Made by a program: the position numbers and the translations under genes. The notes under the pieces were generated by a model. It saw nothing but the letters and a program-made list of their open reading frames with translations. It did no database searches and had not been told where the DNA came from. A stretch of 64,000 nt of DNA from Listeria weihenstephanensis (lineage in GTDB: Bacteria > Bacillota > Bacilli > Lactobacillales > Listeriaceae): positions 2,802,036 to 2,866,035 of the forward strand of contig NZ_CP011102.1 of assembly GCF_003534205.1 (NCBI RefSeq). Reading direction: 5' to 3'. This document shows, piece by piece, positions 1-8,040 of the stretch. Position 1 is the stretch's first letter. Each line of letters opens with the position of its first letter.

Positions 1-350
1 AAAAAGAGAATGATGTACACGCAAGTTGATAACAGCACAGTCCAAGTTGGTAAGTTTAAATGCGACGCGACCAAAAAACTAGACATGAAGGAAAAGAACA
101 CAAGCAATATTCCAAAACTAACAAGCGCTAAATAAAACTTCCAAGCTGCGGCTTTTCTTGTCGTAACAAGCAAAGCCGCAGATGAAAAAGCGCCCACATA
201 AGACATTGGTAACTCTCCAAATGCCTCAAAAAACTTTCCAAATGCTGACTGTTCATTGAAGATATTCATTGAAATCTGTAAATCAGAAATTGTGAATAAA
301 ACGAAAGCAACGATTCCGACAGCCAACAAAATTTTACTGCTTCTTTTCAC
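1..350 (-). CDS. Membrane protein, PAP2-phosphatase-like N-terminus (partial)
   Basis: The reading frame starts at a GTG at 348-350 and runs off the left edge of the window, so only about 116 residues are visible. A good ribosome binding site (AAAGGGTGAT) lies 7 bases upstream and overlaps the stop codon of the hydrolase gene before it, so the two are probably translationally coupled. The visible part has an N-terminal hydrophobic segment, a short loop reading NEQSAFGKFFEAFGELP, and two further hydrophobic stretches. That loop is typical of the start of PAP2-family membrane phosphatases. The catalytic motifs would lie beyond the edge, so the function is inferred from the N-terminus only. Confidence 0.5.
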   Translation of the reverse strand, partial: MKRSSKILLAVGIVAFVLFTISDLQISMNIFNEQSAFGKFFEAFGELPMSYVGAFSSAALLVTTRKAAAWKFYLALVSFGILLVFFSFMSSFLVASHLNLPTWTVLLSTCVYIILF

Positions 351-355
351 ACGTA

Positions 356-1462
356 TCACCCTTTATATTTTATAATAAAGTTCGTCATTTCCTGAATACA
401 ATCTTCACTTTGCGGGAAGTAGCCAACCTTATCAATATAAGCATGTCCCAGCCCTTTATACACTATGGTCGTTGTGTCCACTCCGGCAAGCGTTAATTTA
501 CGCGCATATGCTAATGTCTCAATCTTAAGAAAATCGTGTTCTCCCACTGTTACAAATGTCGGTGGCAACTCTGGACTAACATCCATATATGGTGTTAAAT
601 ATTTATTCATCAGATCGTTCGTTCCTAAAAATTCACCCAAACCATCTGTAGCACCGCCCATCATATCCAATGACATATTAATCACTTTGGCATGTTTGGG
701 ATAGATATCATACTTCTCTTTGCTAAAGTTGACATGCTCATCCTTCACTCCACCCATATTGACGGTCGGATAAAGCAACATTTGTCCTCTCACCGCTTTT
801 GTCCCATCTTCCAATGCTCTATTCGTACAGTATTGCGTTAAATTCCCTCCAGCGCTGTCACCCGCAACAAAAATATTTGCTGGATCTCCACCAAAACGAG
901 CCGCATTTTCCTGAATCCAGTTGAGCCCTGCATAACAATCCGTATGCCCCGTTGGATATGGATTTTCCGGTGCCAAGCGATAATCAATCGAAAAAGCGAT
1001 CATATTCGTATTAGCAACAAATAGCTTGAGTGCTTCTGTCACAACATCTACACTACCTGCAAAGAAACCGCCTCCGTGAATGAAATAAAGTATCGGCGAA
1101 TTCTCAAGTGGTGTCTTAGACTTGAAACAATACATTGGAATATCATAACCATCCTCCGCCTTCACAGTCTCTTTTGTTATCGCAATTTCCGCTTTTACCA
1201 TTGGATAACTGTCCACACTGTTAAACATCTTTCTCAATCTCGCTAATGATTTCGGACTCGCATCCATTTTAAACGCACTTTTAGGGATAAAATTTGATAT
1301 TAGTGCCATTTTCTTCATTTCTTTATATAAACGAGGATCCATCGCACCTTTTATGTCACAATCAGGTATATTTTTAAGTAATACTTCTACGTCGTCTATC
1401 ATGACCACTTCTTGCTTTCGCTTGATATCAGCAACTAAGCTCTCTGGATATTTTCTTTCCAT
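356..1462 (-). CDS. Alpha/beta hydrolase, hormone-sensitive-lipase (esterase) type
   Basis: Likely cytoplasmic carboxylesterase of the HSL/GDXG group, about 368 residues. The oxyanion-hole motif HGGGFF and the nucleophile motif GDSAGGN are both present. A late aspartate (VGEHDFL) and histidine (GLGHAY) complete the expected Ser-Asp-His triad. A longer frame could begin at a GTG at 1483, but the purine-rich GAGGAAAGAAGG sits inside that extension and 7 bases before the ATG at 1462, so the ATG start is preferred. The substrate cannot be read from the sequence. The next gene (PAP2-like) begins 5 bases after the stop, so the two look like an operon. Confidence 0.85.
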   Translation of the reverse strand: MERKYPESLVADIKRKQEVVMIDDVEVLLKNIPDCDIKGAMDPRLYKEMKKMALISNFIPKSAFKMDASPKSLARLRKMFNSVDSYPMVKAEIAITKETVKAEDGYDIPMYCFKSKTPLENSPILYFIHGGGFFAGSVDVVTEALKLFVANTNMIAFSIDYRLAPENPYPTGHTDCYAGLNWIQENAARFGGDPANIFVAGDSAGGNLTQYCTNRALEDGTKAVRGQMLLYPTVNMGGVKDEHVNFSKEKYDIYPKHAKVINMSLDMMGGATDGLGEFLGTNDLMNKYLTPYMDVSPELPPTFVTVGEHDFLKIETLAYARKLTLAGVDTTTIVYKGLGHAYIDKVGYFPQSEDCIQEMTNFIIKYKG

Positions 1463-1520
1463 TTTAATACCTTCTTTCCTCACTTCACTTTTTTATCCTT
1501 GCTACATTTTAATAATAGCA

Positions 1521-1536
1521 TAGAAAACGCTTTCTT
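1521..1536 (-). promoter_or_regulatory. Possible cre-like catabolite site
   Basis: A near-symmetric AAGAAAGCGTTTTCTA (minus strand) lies about 60 bases upstream of the hydrolase start. It keeps the central CG and flanking A/T of the CcpA cre consensus but misses the outer TG/CA pair at one base on each side. Weak evidence. Confidence 0.25.
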
Positions 1537-1623
1537 AGTTGCTTTAAGTTATGACATCTATAGTCAAATATTGATATTCCATTCTAAATGAGCCATCTAA
1601 ACTACCTATGAATTTTTCATCAC

Positions 1624-1654
1624 AAAAAAAGCAATCTCTTTTAAAGACCGCTTT
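1624..1654 (-). terminator. Intrinsic terminator of the UvrC-like gene
   Basis: On the minus strand an AAAGC...GCTTT hairpin with an inner GGTCT/AGA pairing is followed by a run of seven T. It lies just after the stop of the UvrC-like gene. Confidence 0.7.
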
Positions 1655-1659
1655 CTGAT

Positions 1660-2751
1660 TTACTCTTCTTTTTTCTCCGCATACTCTAGCATTTTAAAAT
1701 GAGCATCCAGTGCACTTTTAGCATTTTCATGTATAAGTTCTAATAACGCCTTTTTCTCGCCTTTTTTTGGCACACGTACTTTAATACCTAAAGAGCTCGC
1801 CAATAATTTCGTGTCCAGCTGTTCCGGAACAAGTAATTCTTTTGGCAACAAGTGGTTCGGATGATTGTAAAAAGTCATGAGGAAGGTCTCGACCATTTCG
1901 TTTACATCCCCGACAAACTCAAAAACTTTCGCGTGCCTCCCAACAATGGCTCCATTTCGCACAAAAAAGATCTGAATGGCACAAAACTGATCTTGTTCCG
2001 CAAAATGAATCATATCTCGATGTCCGAAATCACGTGACATCACTTTTTGCTTCTCAGTGACACGTTCCAGCACATTCAAAAGCTCATGCGTTTCTTTTGC
2101 ACGTTCAAATTCAAGATTTTCTATTTGTTTATTCATGCGATTTTCAATATCACGTCTTACCTCTTTTTGCCCACCGTTTAAGAAGTTACTAATCTTTTTT
2201 ATTTGAGCGTCATATTCTTCTTTTGTAACATCACGAGCGCACGGACCGATGCACATGCCAATATGATAGTAAAAACAAGGACGTCCCTTCTTCCCATTAC
2301 AATAACAAAGCGGATATATTTTTTGCAATAGTTCTTGCGTGGCCGTTGCTGTGTGACGACTAGCATAAGGACCAAAATAGGAAGCACCGTCTTTCTCGAT
2401 TTCTTTTGTAAGCTCCAGATGTGGATTCGTTTCATTGGTGATTTTAAGATACGTGTAGCGAATTTCGTCTTTTAACATCACATTGTACGGTGGTTGGTAT
2501 TTCATAATTAGTGTCATCTCGAGTAACAGGGCTTCTTGCTCAGAATCCGTGATAATCAGCTCAAAATCATGAATATTATGAACCAAACGCGCGGTTTTTC
2601 CGATTTGCGTTTTCGTAAAATAAGATTTCACACGCTGTTTGAGGTTTTTGGACTTACCGATATATAAAATTTCACCTTTTTTATCCCGATATATGTAGCA
2701 ACCAGGCAATTCAGGCAATGTTTTTAACTTTTGTTTTAATTTTGCATCCAT
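1660..2751 (-). CDS. UvrC-like GIY-YIG nuclease lacking the C-terminal endonuclease half
   Basis: 363 residues, against about 600 for a normal UvrC. Residues 13-95 form a GIY-YIG domain, with tyrosines at 19 and 21, YIG at 30-32 and the catalytic glutamate at about 78 in EALLLEMTLI. A Cys-rich patch (CYCNGKKGRPC...CIGPC, about 145-172) and a UVR UvrB-binding helix (about 200-235) follow as in UvrC. The protein then ends after the linker, so the RNase H-like domain with its DDH triad, which makes the 5' incision, is absent. It may make only the 3' cut, like E. coli Cho, although Cho is shorter. The stop is followed directly by a terminator, so this looks like a stable gene and not a fresh truncation. 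Confidence 0.85.
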   Translation of the reverse strand: MDAKLKQKLKTLPELPGCYIYRDKKGEILYIGKSKNLKQRVKSYFTKTQIGKTARLVHNIHDFELIITDSEQEALLLEMTLIMKYQPPYNVMLKDEIRYTYLKITNETNPHLELTKEIEKDGASYFGPYASRHTATATQELLQKIYPLCYCNGKKGRPCFYYHIGMCIGPCARDVTKEEYDAQIKKISNFLNGGQKEVRRDIENRMNKQIENLEFERAKETHELLNVLERVTEKQKVMSRDFGHRDMIHFAEQDQFCAIQIFFVRNGAIVGRHAKVFEFVGDVNEMVETFLMTFYNHPNHLLPKELLVPEQLDTKLLASSLGIKVRVPKKGEKKALLELIHENAKSALDAHFKMLEYAEKKEE

Positions 2752-2859
2752 TGTTACACCTCCAGGACGTACGTTGGCTCTTTTATTTTAGACTTTGCGA
2801 GAAGTTTTGTAAAGCTTGCTAAATAGCCAACTGCATTCATCGCCTTGGGTACTCAAAAA

Positions 2860-2908
2860 CAGAGTCTTTTTAGGGAAGCCAGTATATAACTTCCTAAAAT
2901 AGACTCTG
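2860..2908 (-). terminator. Terminator of the chitinase gene
   Basis: A long hairpin, CAGAGTCT plus about ten further pairs on each side with one bulge, is followed on the minus strand by TTTTTG. It lies about 30 bases after the chitinase stop. Confidence 0.7.
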
Positions 2909-2938
2909 CGATTATTATTTCATTTTAAGTTAGCTTTA

Positions 2939-4810
2939 CTATAAAACTAATTCCCATGGTCCCCATTCAGCTGCACCTGGAACGTCTCCTTGTGTCCACC
3001 ATTTCGCTTTGTAAGTTTTCCCTTGATATATGGCAGTGTCTCCCGCAACGTAAATGGAGTCAGCTTTCCATGTATCTCCAGCTGGTAATGCGTTTACTGT
3101 GACTGCCACGGCATTACTTGTTACTGTACTAGTTCCTGTAGCAGAACTATCCGTGTTGGTTACAATGCAATAGTAATAACTTGTACCTACTACGCTTGTT
3201 GGTGCATTATAGGTTGCACTAGTTGCGCCACTTATTGCTGTGCCGCCAGTGTTCACTTTACTAGAAGCTTTATACCACTGGTAACTGAGTGTTCCTTGTG
3301 ATACATTTGCTCCTATTGTAAGACCCGCTGCTCCGCTCAAAGTAGTTGCCTTATCAGTTGGTTGGCTTGTAATAGTAGGTGTTGCTGCACTACTTGTAGC
3401 ACTAACGACTACGGATACCGCATTACTTGTCGTTGTTGCTGTCTTGATTCCTGTCGCTGTATTGTCCGTATTGGTAACAACGCAATAATAGTAGTTGGTA
3501 CCCTCCGCATTTGTTGGTGCATTGTATGTTGCGCTTGTTGCACCACTTATTGCTGTACCGCCAGTGTTTACTTTGCTAGAGGCTTTATACCACTGGTAAC
3601 TAAGTGTCCCTTTAGATACAGAGCTGACTACCGTTAAATCTGCTGCGCCACCTACTTTTATAGTTTTATCAGTTGGCTGGCTAGAGATTGTTGGAGCTTT
3701 AGCATCTGGTGACGGTTGAGCGGAATCATTTGCTGCTTTAATAATTGGCGCAATCGTATTTACAAAATTGTTTCCGTTCGCTTCATCCCAACCAATGGAC
3801 CATGTCATAATTCCGCGGTAAGTAGGATATTTGGCAAGCAAGGTATTTAGAGCGGAAGCATAGACTGAAACGCTTTGTGCCCCATTACCTGCACCGTTCG
3901 TGGAAGGTACTCCAAAAGCAACTTGATCTGGTCGTAGCCCTGCAAAAGTCCCTTTATCCATCGTTACAAATCCTGTAATCAGCATCTCAGAAAGGCGAGT
4001 GTATCCTTCTGCAGAATAAACTTGTGCAAAAGGTGCACCGGCATTTGCTGATGGCTGTAACCAAGCGAAGTCGCCATTAAAACCGTTATAGTATTGCGGG
4101 TGAATGTATGTCAAAATGTCACGAGTAGCGTTAAGAACCGGTAGAAATGCTCCACCATTACCTGTGCTGATTGCCCCATTTTGAACATAGCAATACTCAG
4201 GGGCCGCAGAAATAATGAAGTCAGATCCGTAAGTAGTTTTCAGATTGCGGAGTAAATATTCCAAGTTGATGGACTGCTGTGAAGTAAGTTGGCCAATTTT
4301 GTCAGTACTCATAACAGCTATGGAACTACCCTCGAAATCAACATCAAAACCGTCAAATCCGTATTCATTAATAATACTTTTAACTCCGCTCAAGAAAGTA
4401 TCTCGCTGCGCAGCATTATCCATATGAACAACACCATTTTGTCCACCGCAAGAAATAACAATTTTCTTACCTTGCGCTTGTAACGTTTTAATATCTGCTT
4501 TAAAAGCTGCTATTTGCTGTGCCTCTGTACCTGGATAGACTGCCGAAAGATCCATTGCTAAATTCGGCGTATAGTAGTTTCCTTTCGTCTCGATAAATGA
4601 AACGTTGATGACATCCCAGCCCGAACTTGCTTGAGCTAATGTTTTTTTCGATCCACCGTTGCCACCCAGCCAGTAACCTATGTTCACATGCGGTTTAAGT
4701 TGTGTACTTGATGCCGCAGATACATGTGTTGTGAATGCCATCACGGCGGAGAGTACTAGAATAATAGCTAATCCTGCTGTCAGAATATTTCTTTTCAATG
4801 ATACGTTCAT
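2939..4810 (-). CDS. Secreted GH18 chitinase with two Ig-like repeats and a CBM5/12 domain
   Basis: Hydrolyses chitin or related GlcNAc polymers outside the cell. Residues 1-33 are a signal peptide ending near HVSA. The GH18 barrel spans about 40-360 and carries the family signature DGFDVDFE, whose final residue (about E160) is the catalytic acid. Two Ig-like modules follow (about 372-470 and 478-572); each contains LSYQWYKASSKVNTGGTAIS and they are clearly a duplication. A C-terminal chitin-binding module (about 579-623) has the usual aromatic pattern WKADSIYVAGD...YKAKWWT. A GGGGG-type ribosome site precedes the ATG. The gene is monocistronic, with its own terminator and a long upstream gap. 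Confidence 0.93.
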   Translation of the reverse strand: MNVSLKRNILTAGLAIILVLSAVMAFTTHVSAASSTQLKPHVNIGYWLGGNGGSKKTLAQASSGWDVINVSFIETKGNYYTPNLAMDLSAVYPGTEAQQIAAFKADIKTLQAQGKKIVISCGGQNGVVHMDNAAQRDTFLSGVKSIINEYGFDGFDVDFEGSSIAVMSTDKIGQLTSQQSINLEYLLRNLKTTYGSDFIISAAPEYCYVQNGAISTGNGGAFLPVLNATRDILTYIHPQYYNGFNGDFAWLQPSANAGAPFAQVYSAEGYTRLSEMLITGFVTMDKGTFAGLRPDQVAFGVPSTNGAGNGAQSVSVYASALNTLLAKYPTYRGIMTWSIGWDEANGNNFVNTIAPIIKAANDSAQPSPDAKAPTISSQPTDKTIKVGGAADLTVVSSVSKGTLSYQWYKASSKVNTGGTAISGATSATYNAPTNAEGTNYYYCVVTNTDNTATGIKTATTTSNAVSVVVSATSSAATPTITSQPTDKATTLSGAAGLTIGANVSQGTLSYQWYKASSKVNTGGTAISGATSATYNAPTSVVGTSYYYCIVTNTDSSATGTSTVTSNAVAVTVNALPAGDTWKADSIYVAGDTAIYQGKTYKAKWWTQGDVPGAAEWGPWELVL

Positions 4811-5617
4811 GAAAAAATCCCCCTAATATAATCATTATTATTACCGTGGTGAGATACTCTGATGTTACTTCCCTCTAAAAAAATTCCCAACCTTAAATAG
4901 ACGCTAACCTTAGTAAGTGACCAAACAATACATTTTTTCCAACTAGTAAAAATCACCCTTTCGTATCATTCTATTTTTCACTAGATTTCTTCTAGGTTGA
5001 TTGGGAATTGTCTTTGTATTAATGAACTAGTTGATGGACATTTATTCTCGCTATAAAAGAATACGCTTCCATGGATATTATTATCAAAAATTCCCATATG
5101 TTCATATTAAGATAAAGTTATACAAATGTCAATTTTAACCGCTAATTTCTGAATATGATTCTGTAGTAATTTTTTTCTCCTCGTGCATTGAGATATGCTT
5201 ATGTTGCACATTTGCAAAAAATGATGCAGTGACAAAGACAATCGAAGCAGACATTATTTAGATAATATGTAATAGCTTTTATATCCTGATAATCAAGTAG
5301 ACGGTTCAATTTCATGCTAGACATGTATGTTACTACAGTGCTCAGTTGCTGATATTCACTCAAATTTAGCGAGCCTTTAATTCGTGATAGTTGTTGTTAA
5401 TATCCATGGATATACAACTCTAGCATAGGATTTACTCGTATAGCTATATTTGTAAGCCTCGCAGTCATCATAAATGCCCCTGCTGTTGGGTAGGCTCTTA
5501 CCACTACTTGGTCGCACTCAGGACCTTCACCCGTTAAGGTTTATCCATACTGGGCAAACTAAAAAGTAGCCCCTGTTGAGAAGACTACTCTTGTTTGTTT
5601 TGTGAAGAATTAGCCTA
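4811..5617. other. 807-bp intergenic region upstream of the chitinase
   Basis: No convincing gene on either strand. It must contain the chitinase promoter and 5' leader (minus strand), but no strong -35/-10 pair or cre site could be picked with confidence. A perfect 14-bp palindrome ATATCCATGGATAT lies near 5400. The stretch 5340-5560 is more GC-rich than its surroundings and may be the relic of another element, but it keeps no reading frame. Confidence 0.6.
5562..5590 (-). terminator. Terminator of the secreted-peptide/ABC operon
   Basis: Minus-strand hairpin GTAGTC...GGCTAC followed by TTTTT, about 30 bases after the permease stop. Confidence 0.6.
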
Positions 5618-6547
5618 TCAAAGCCTAGGACATGACCTCTTCTTATCAATTTTATATACGAGAACTATCAGTAATATCCATACACCAATTGTAGCAACAT
5701 AGCCTAATATGAGATTAGTATCTTCACCCGCGACCACATCCATTGTAGCTGCTGACGTATTATATATTTTTGATACAGTAAGAAGCATTAGATTTTTCAA
5801 ATCAAAACCGCCTAAATTAGGGACAAGTAGCATATACAAAAACAAAGCAATGATACTAACTAGTGTTGACCTTACAGCAGTTGTTAATAGAAAAAAGAAT
5901 ACTCCAAACAAAATGAGAACCACTGATTGATAAAGAAACTGTAAGGGTACCTCTTTCAAATAGTTCACGCTTGTATTTGCCTGTACACCAACGAATAAAT
6001 TAAATAAGTATTGGATAACTATGGAGAGCAATGTAGTAACCAAAACTACGCCAATTGCCATGATTATGATGGAAAAAAACTTACTAAAAAAAAGATTTTT
6101 ATAACCTTTTAATAATAACTGATTTTTGATAGTCTTGTGCTTAAAGTCAAAGAATGCCACATGACAACTATAAATACCAAAAATAATAGGTAAAAATAAT
6201 ATCGCGATGGATGTAAAGATTTGATTTGGAGCATTTAACGGATTTAATGCCACTTTAGCTGCAATCACACGATAATAATCGTATTTCAATATGTTACTTA
6301 TTTCCTCAGAATTACCATCCGTCTTAATTTCTAACTCCTCCGAAAGGGCTTGTTTCAGCGTAATACCATCTTTTTCATACATTTCCATTGAACTATTAAA
6401 TCTAGCCTCTTTTAGATGTAAAGAATTGTACTGCGAATAGCTAGAAAAACTACATAATATAACAAGAAACATAAATAATGTAATAATATACTTCGCCTTC
6501 CACTGATAAAAAAATTGAACCTTAACATTATCCCACAAACTTTTCAT
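5618..6547 (-). CDS. ABC-2 type membrane permease
   Basis: About 309 residues starting at MKSLWDNVKVQ. That ATG has an excellent site, GGAGAAGGTGT, directly upstream; a longer frame to 6574 has none. The sequence shows one N-terminal membrane segment, an extracellular charged stretch of about 100 residues, then about five more membrane segments and a basic tail (YKIDKKR). This is the topology of ABC-2 permeases that work with a separate ATPase. It overlaps the ATPase gene by 20 bases, so the two are coupled. By position it should export, or give self-protection against, the secreted polypeptide encoded at 7265-7831. Transport direction and substrate are inferred. Confidence 0.8.
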   Translation of the reverse strand: MKSLWDNVKVQFFYQWKAKYIITLFMFLVILCSFSSYSQYNSLHLKEARFNSSMEMYEKDGITLKQALSEELEIKTDGNSEEISNILKYDYYRVIAAKVALNPLNAPNQIFTSIAILFLPIIFGIYSCHVAFFDFKHKTIKNQLLLKGYKNLFFSKFFSIIIMAIGVVLVTTLLSIVIQYLFNLFVGVQANTSVNYLKEVPLQFLYQSVVLILFGVFFFLLTTAVRSTLVSIIALFLYMLLVPNLGGFDLKNLMLLTVSKIYNTSAATMDVVAGEDTNLILGYVATIGVWILLIVLVYKIDKKRSCPRL

Positions 6548-7160
6548 ACACCTTCTCCAAATCTGTAAAATCATTTATATCTACCTGAACTAGCTTTTTG
6601 TCATTAATAACGAAAACTTCATCTAGTATTTGATTGTAAAAATCAAATTGATGCCCACAAACTAGAATAAGTGTTTCTTTTTTACATGCTATTAATAAAT
6701 TTTTGACCTGTTTTGCAGTATCATAATCTAGACCATTAGATACTTCATCTAAAATAAGCAATTGTGGGTTTGTAAACATAGCGATAAGAATGGCTAGAAT
6801 CTTTTTTTGGCCAAGTGAATAGGATTTCACTTTTCTATTTAATACACTCTCATCTATGTACTTCAACAGCAATTCTCGTTCGCTATCTCCCAAATTTTTG
6901 CCCACTAATAAAGCAATATTATCAAATGCATTTAAATTACTATATAAATGTGATTCATCAAAAACTGTAGCAACATTTACTGGTTTTATAACTTCACCAG
7001 AGTAGTCTTCAAAGCCCATAATGCAGTTAAAAAATGTTGTTTTACCAGCACCATTTTTTCCTAAGAAAAAAATAATACCTGCGGAATCAAGTAGCATATT
7101 AAAATTTGATAGTATAGTTTTATTTTTGTACTTTTTCTCTAAATTTATAATTTCTAGCAC
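6528..7160 (-). CDS. ABC transporter ATP-binding protein
   Basis: About 210 residues. The best start is the GTG at 7158-7160 (MLEIINLEKKY), because AAAGGAG lies 7 bases upstream inside the longer frame. Walker A is FLGKNGAGKTT, the signature is degenerate (SYSLGQKKI), and Walker B is LLILDEVSNGLD, followed by an H-loop-like CGHQFDF. The short length and the LGQKK signature are usual for ATPases of bacteriocin-immunity or ABC-2 exporters. It is the cytoplasmic motor for the permease encoded immediately downstream. Confidence 0.88.
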   Translation of the reverse strand: MLEIINLEKKYKNKTILSNFNMLLDSAGIIFFLGKNGAGKTTFFNCIMGFEDYSGEVIKPVNVATVFDESHLYSNLNAFDNIALLVGKNLGDSERELLLKYIDESVLNRKVKSYSLGQKKILAILIAMFTNPQLLILDEVSNGLDYDTAKQVKNLLIACKKETLILVCGHQFDFYNQILDEVFVINDKKLVQVDINDFTDLEKVYEKFVG

Positions 7161-7200
7161 TTTTACACTCCTTTTCATTCCGATAAGTATCGACTAAAGT

Positions 7201-7245
7201 TGAAGCAGTTACAATTTGGATAAACTTCCCATTGTAACTGCTTCA
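7201..7245 (-). terminator. Perfect 15-bp hairpin between the secreted polypeptide and ABC genes
   Basis: TGAAGCAGTTACAAT and its exact reverse complement are separated by a 15-base loop. On the minus strand it lies about 20 bases after the polypeptide stop and about 40 bases before the ATPase start, and has only a weak T tract. This suggests partial termination or mRNA stabilisation, as is common between a peptide structural gene and its transporter genes. Confidence 0.6.
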
Positions 7246-7264
7246 GTACTTCAATATAACATGC

Positions 7265-7831
7265 CTATTTTAGATACCCTGAACCATTTGATTTTACTCG
7301 ATAATAGTCTGATCGGTCGAACTCTGCAAATGAAACATCACCCCAAGGACTTGGTGAGCCAATTTTATACGTTTTTGTCCCTCTATAATCTTTATATCCC
7401 GTACCATTTGCATAGTTTGTTATTCCAGCTTTTCTAATTATATTAGGAAAAATATATTGTGCTTCTTGCCATTTGCTATTTTCTGCTACAGTAGTACCAT
7501 TATATCTGTAATTTATAAAATCTTTACAATATGCTGCAAACCCACCTCTTTTATAAGAATATGTCTTATTTTTGAAAGCTGATGCTCTAAGTAAGCTTGG
7601 CGTAGCCTGCACATTATCATCTGTTACTTCCTCAACTCCGACATTATCAATTTCAGAAATTGCTTGGGACGCATCTACATTGAGTTGTTCTACTTCCGTT
7701 ACCGCATTTAAATCGCTAACATTTTCTTCTGCATTAACATTAAGAGCTGGTGCCACTACTGTGAGTAAAAATGAACAAGATAGCGTTAGCGCTATCATTT
7801 TAACTTTTTTACTACTAATTACGTTCTGCAT
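7265..7831 (-). CDS. Secreted polypeptide of unknown family (bacteriocin-like context)
   Basis: 188 residues. Residues 1-35 form a signal peptide (basic start, hydrophobic core, cleavage near NVNA). An acidic, low-complexity propeptide-like stretch follows to about residue 85. The C-terminal 100 residues are basic and rich in Tyr, Gly and Asn (KRGGFAAYCKDFINYRY, then GTGYKDYRGTKTYK), with a single cysteine and the ending SNGSGYLK. I do not recognise the family. A secreted, probably processed basic polypeptide followed by a hairpin and an ABC-2 transporter suggests a bacteriocin or signalling protein with its exporter or immunity pump; this is inference from context. The AAAGGGAG site precedes the ATG. 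Confidence 0.7.
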   Translation of the reverse strand: MQNVISSKKVKMIALTLSCSFLLTVVAPALNVNAEENVSDLNAVTEVEQLNVDASQAISEIDNVGVEEVTDDNVQATPSLLRASAFKNKTYSYKRGGFAAYCKDFINYRYNGTTVAENSKWQEAQYIFPNIIRKAGITNYANGTGYKDYRGTKTYKIGSPSPWGDVSFAEFDRSDYYRVKSNGSGYLK

Positions 7832-8040
7832 AATCTAATCTCCCTTTTCTCTGTATTTTATTAACAGTCCTTATTATATACTTCCCTTCAAATAATGTCA
7901 ATGATTACAATGATATGTAAATAGAGAATTTCAATTTGATGGCAGATAGCCTTTTCAGCATGTTTTTTCGTATAGCGTTGCCTATCTAGATCTTACTTCC
8001 ATATTCCGATCCCAAAATTAGCATTAAACCATAAAAAAGT
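7832..8040. other. Upstream region of the secreted polypeptide gene
   Basis: About 200 bases of AT-rich DNA between the polypeptide gene and the insertion sequence. It should carry the promoter of the polypeptide/ABC operon. No gene is seen. The insertion sequence forms its far boundary, so its arrival may have altered upstream regulation. Confidence 0.5.
8033..8040. repeat. Left target-site duplication of the ISL3 element
   Basis: AAAAAAGT directly abuts the left inverted repeat and is repeated exactly at 9475-9482. Eight bases is the usual duplication length for ISL3-family elements. Confidence 0.9.

Noticed and set aside
5300..5560. Possible group II intron or transposon relic
   Set aside because: Neither a conserved intron domain V nor any transposase frame could be identified; left as intergenic.
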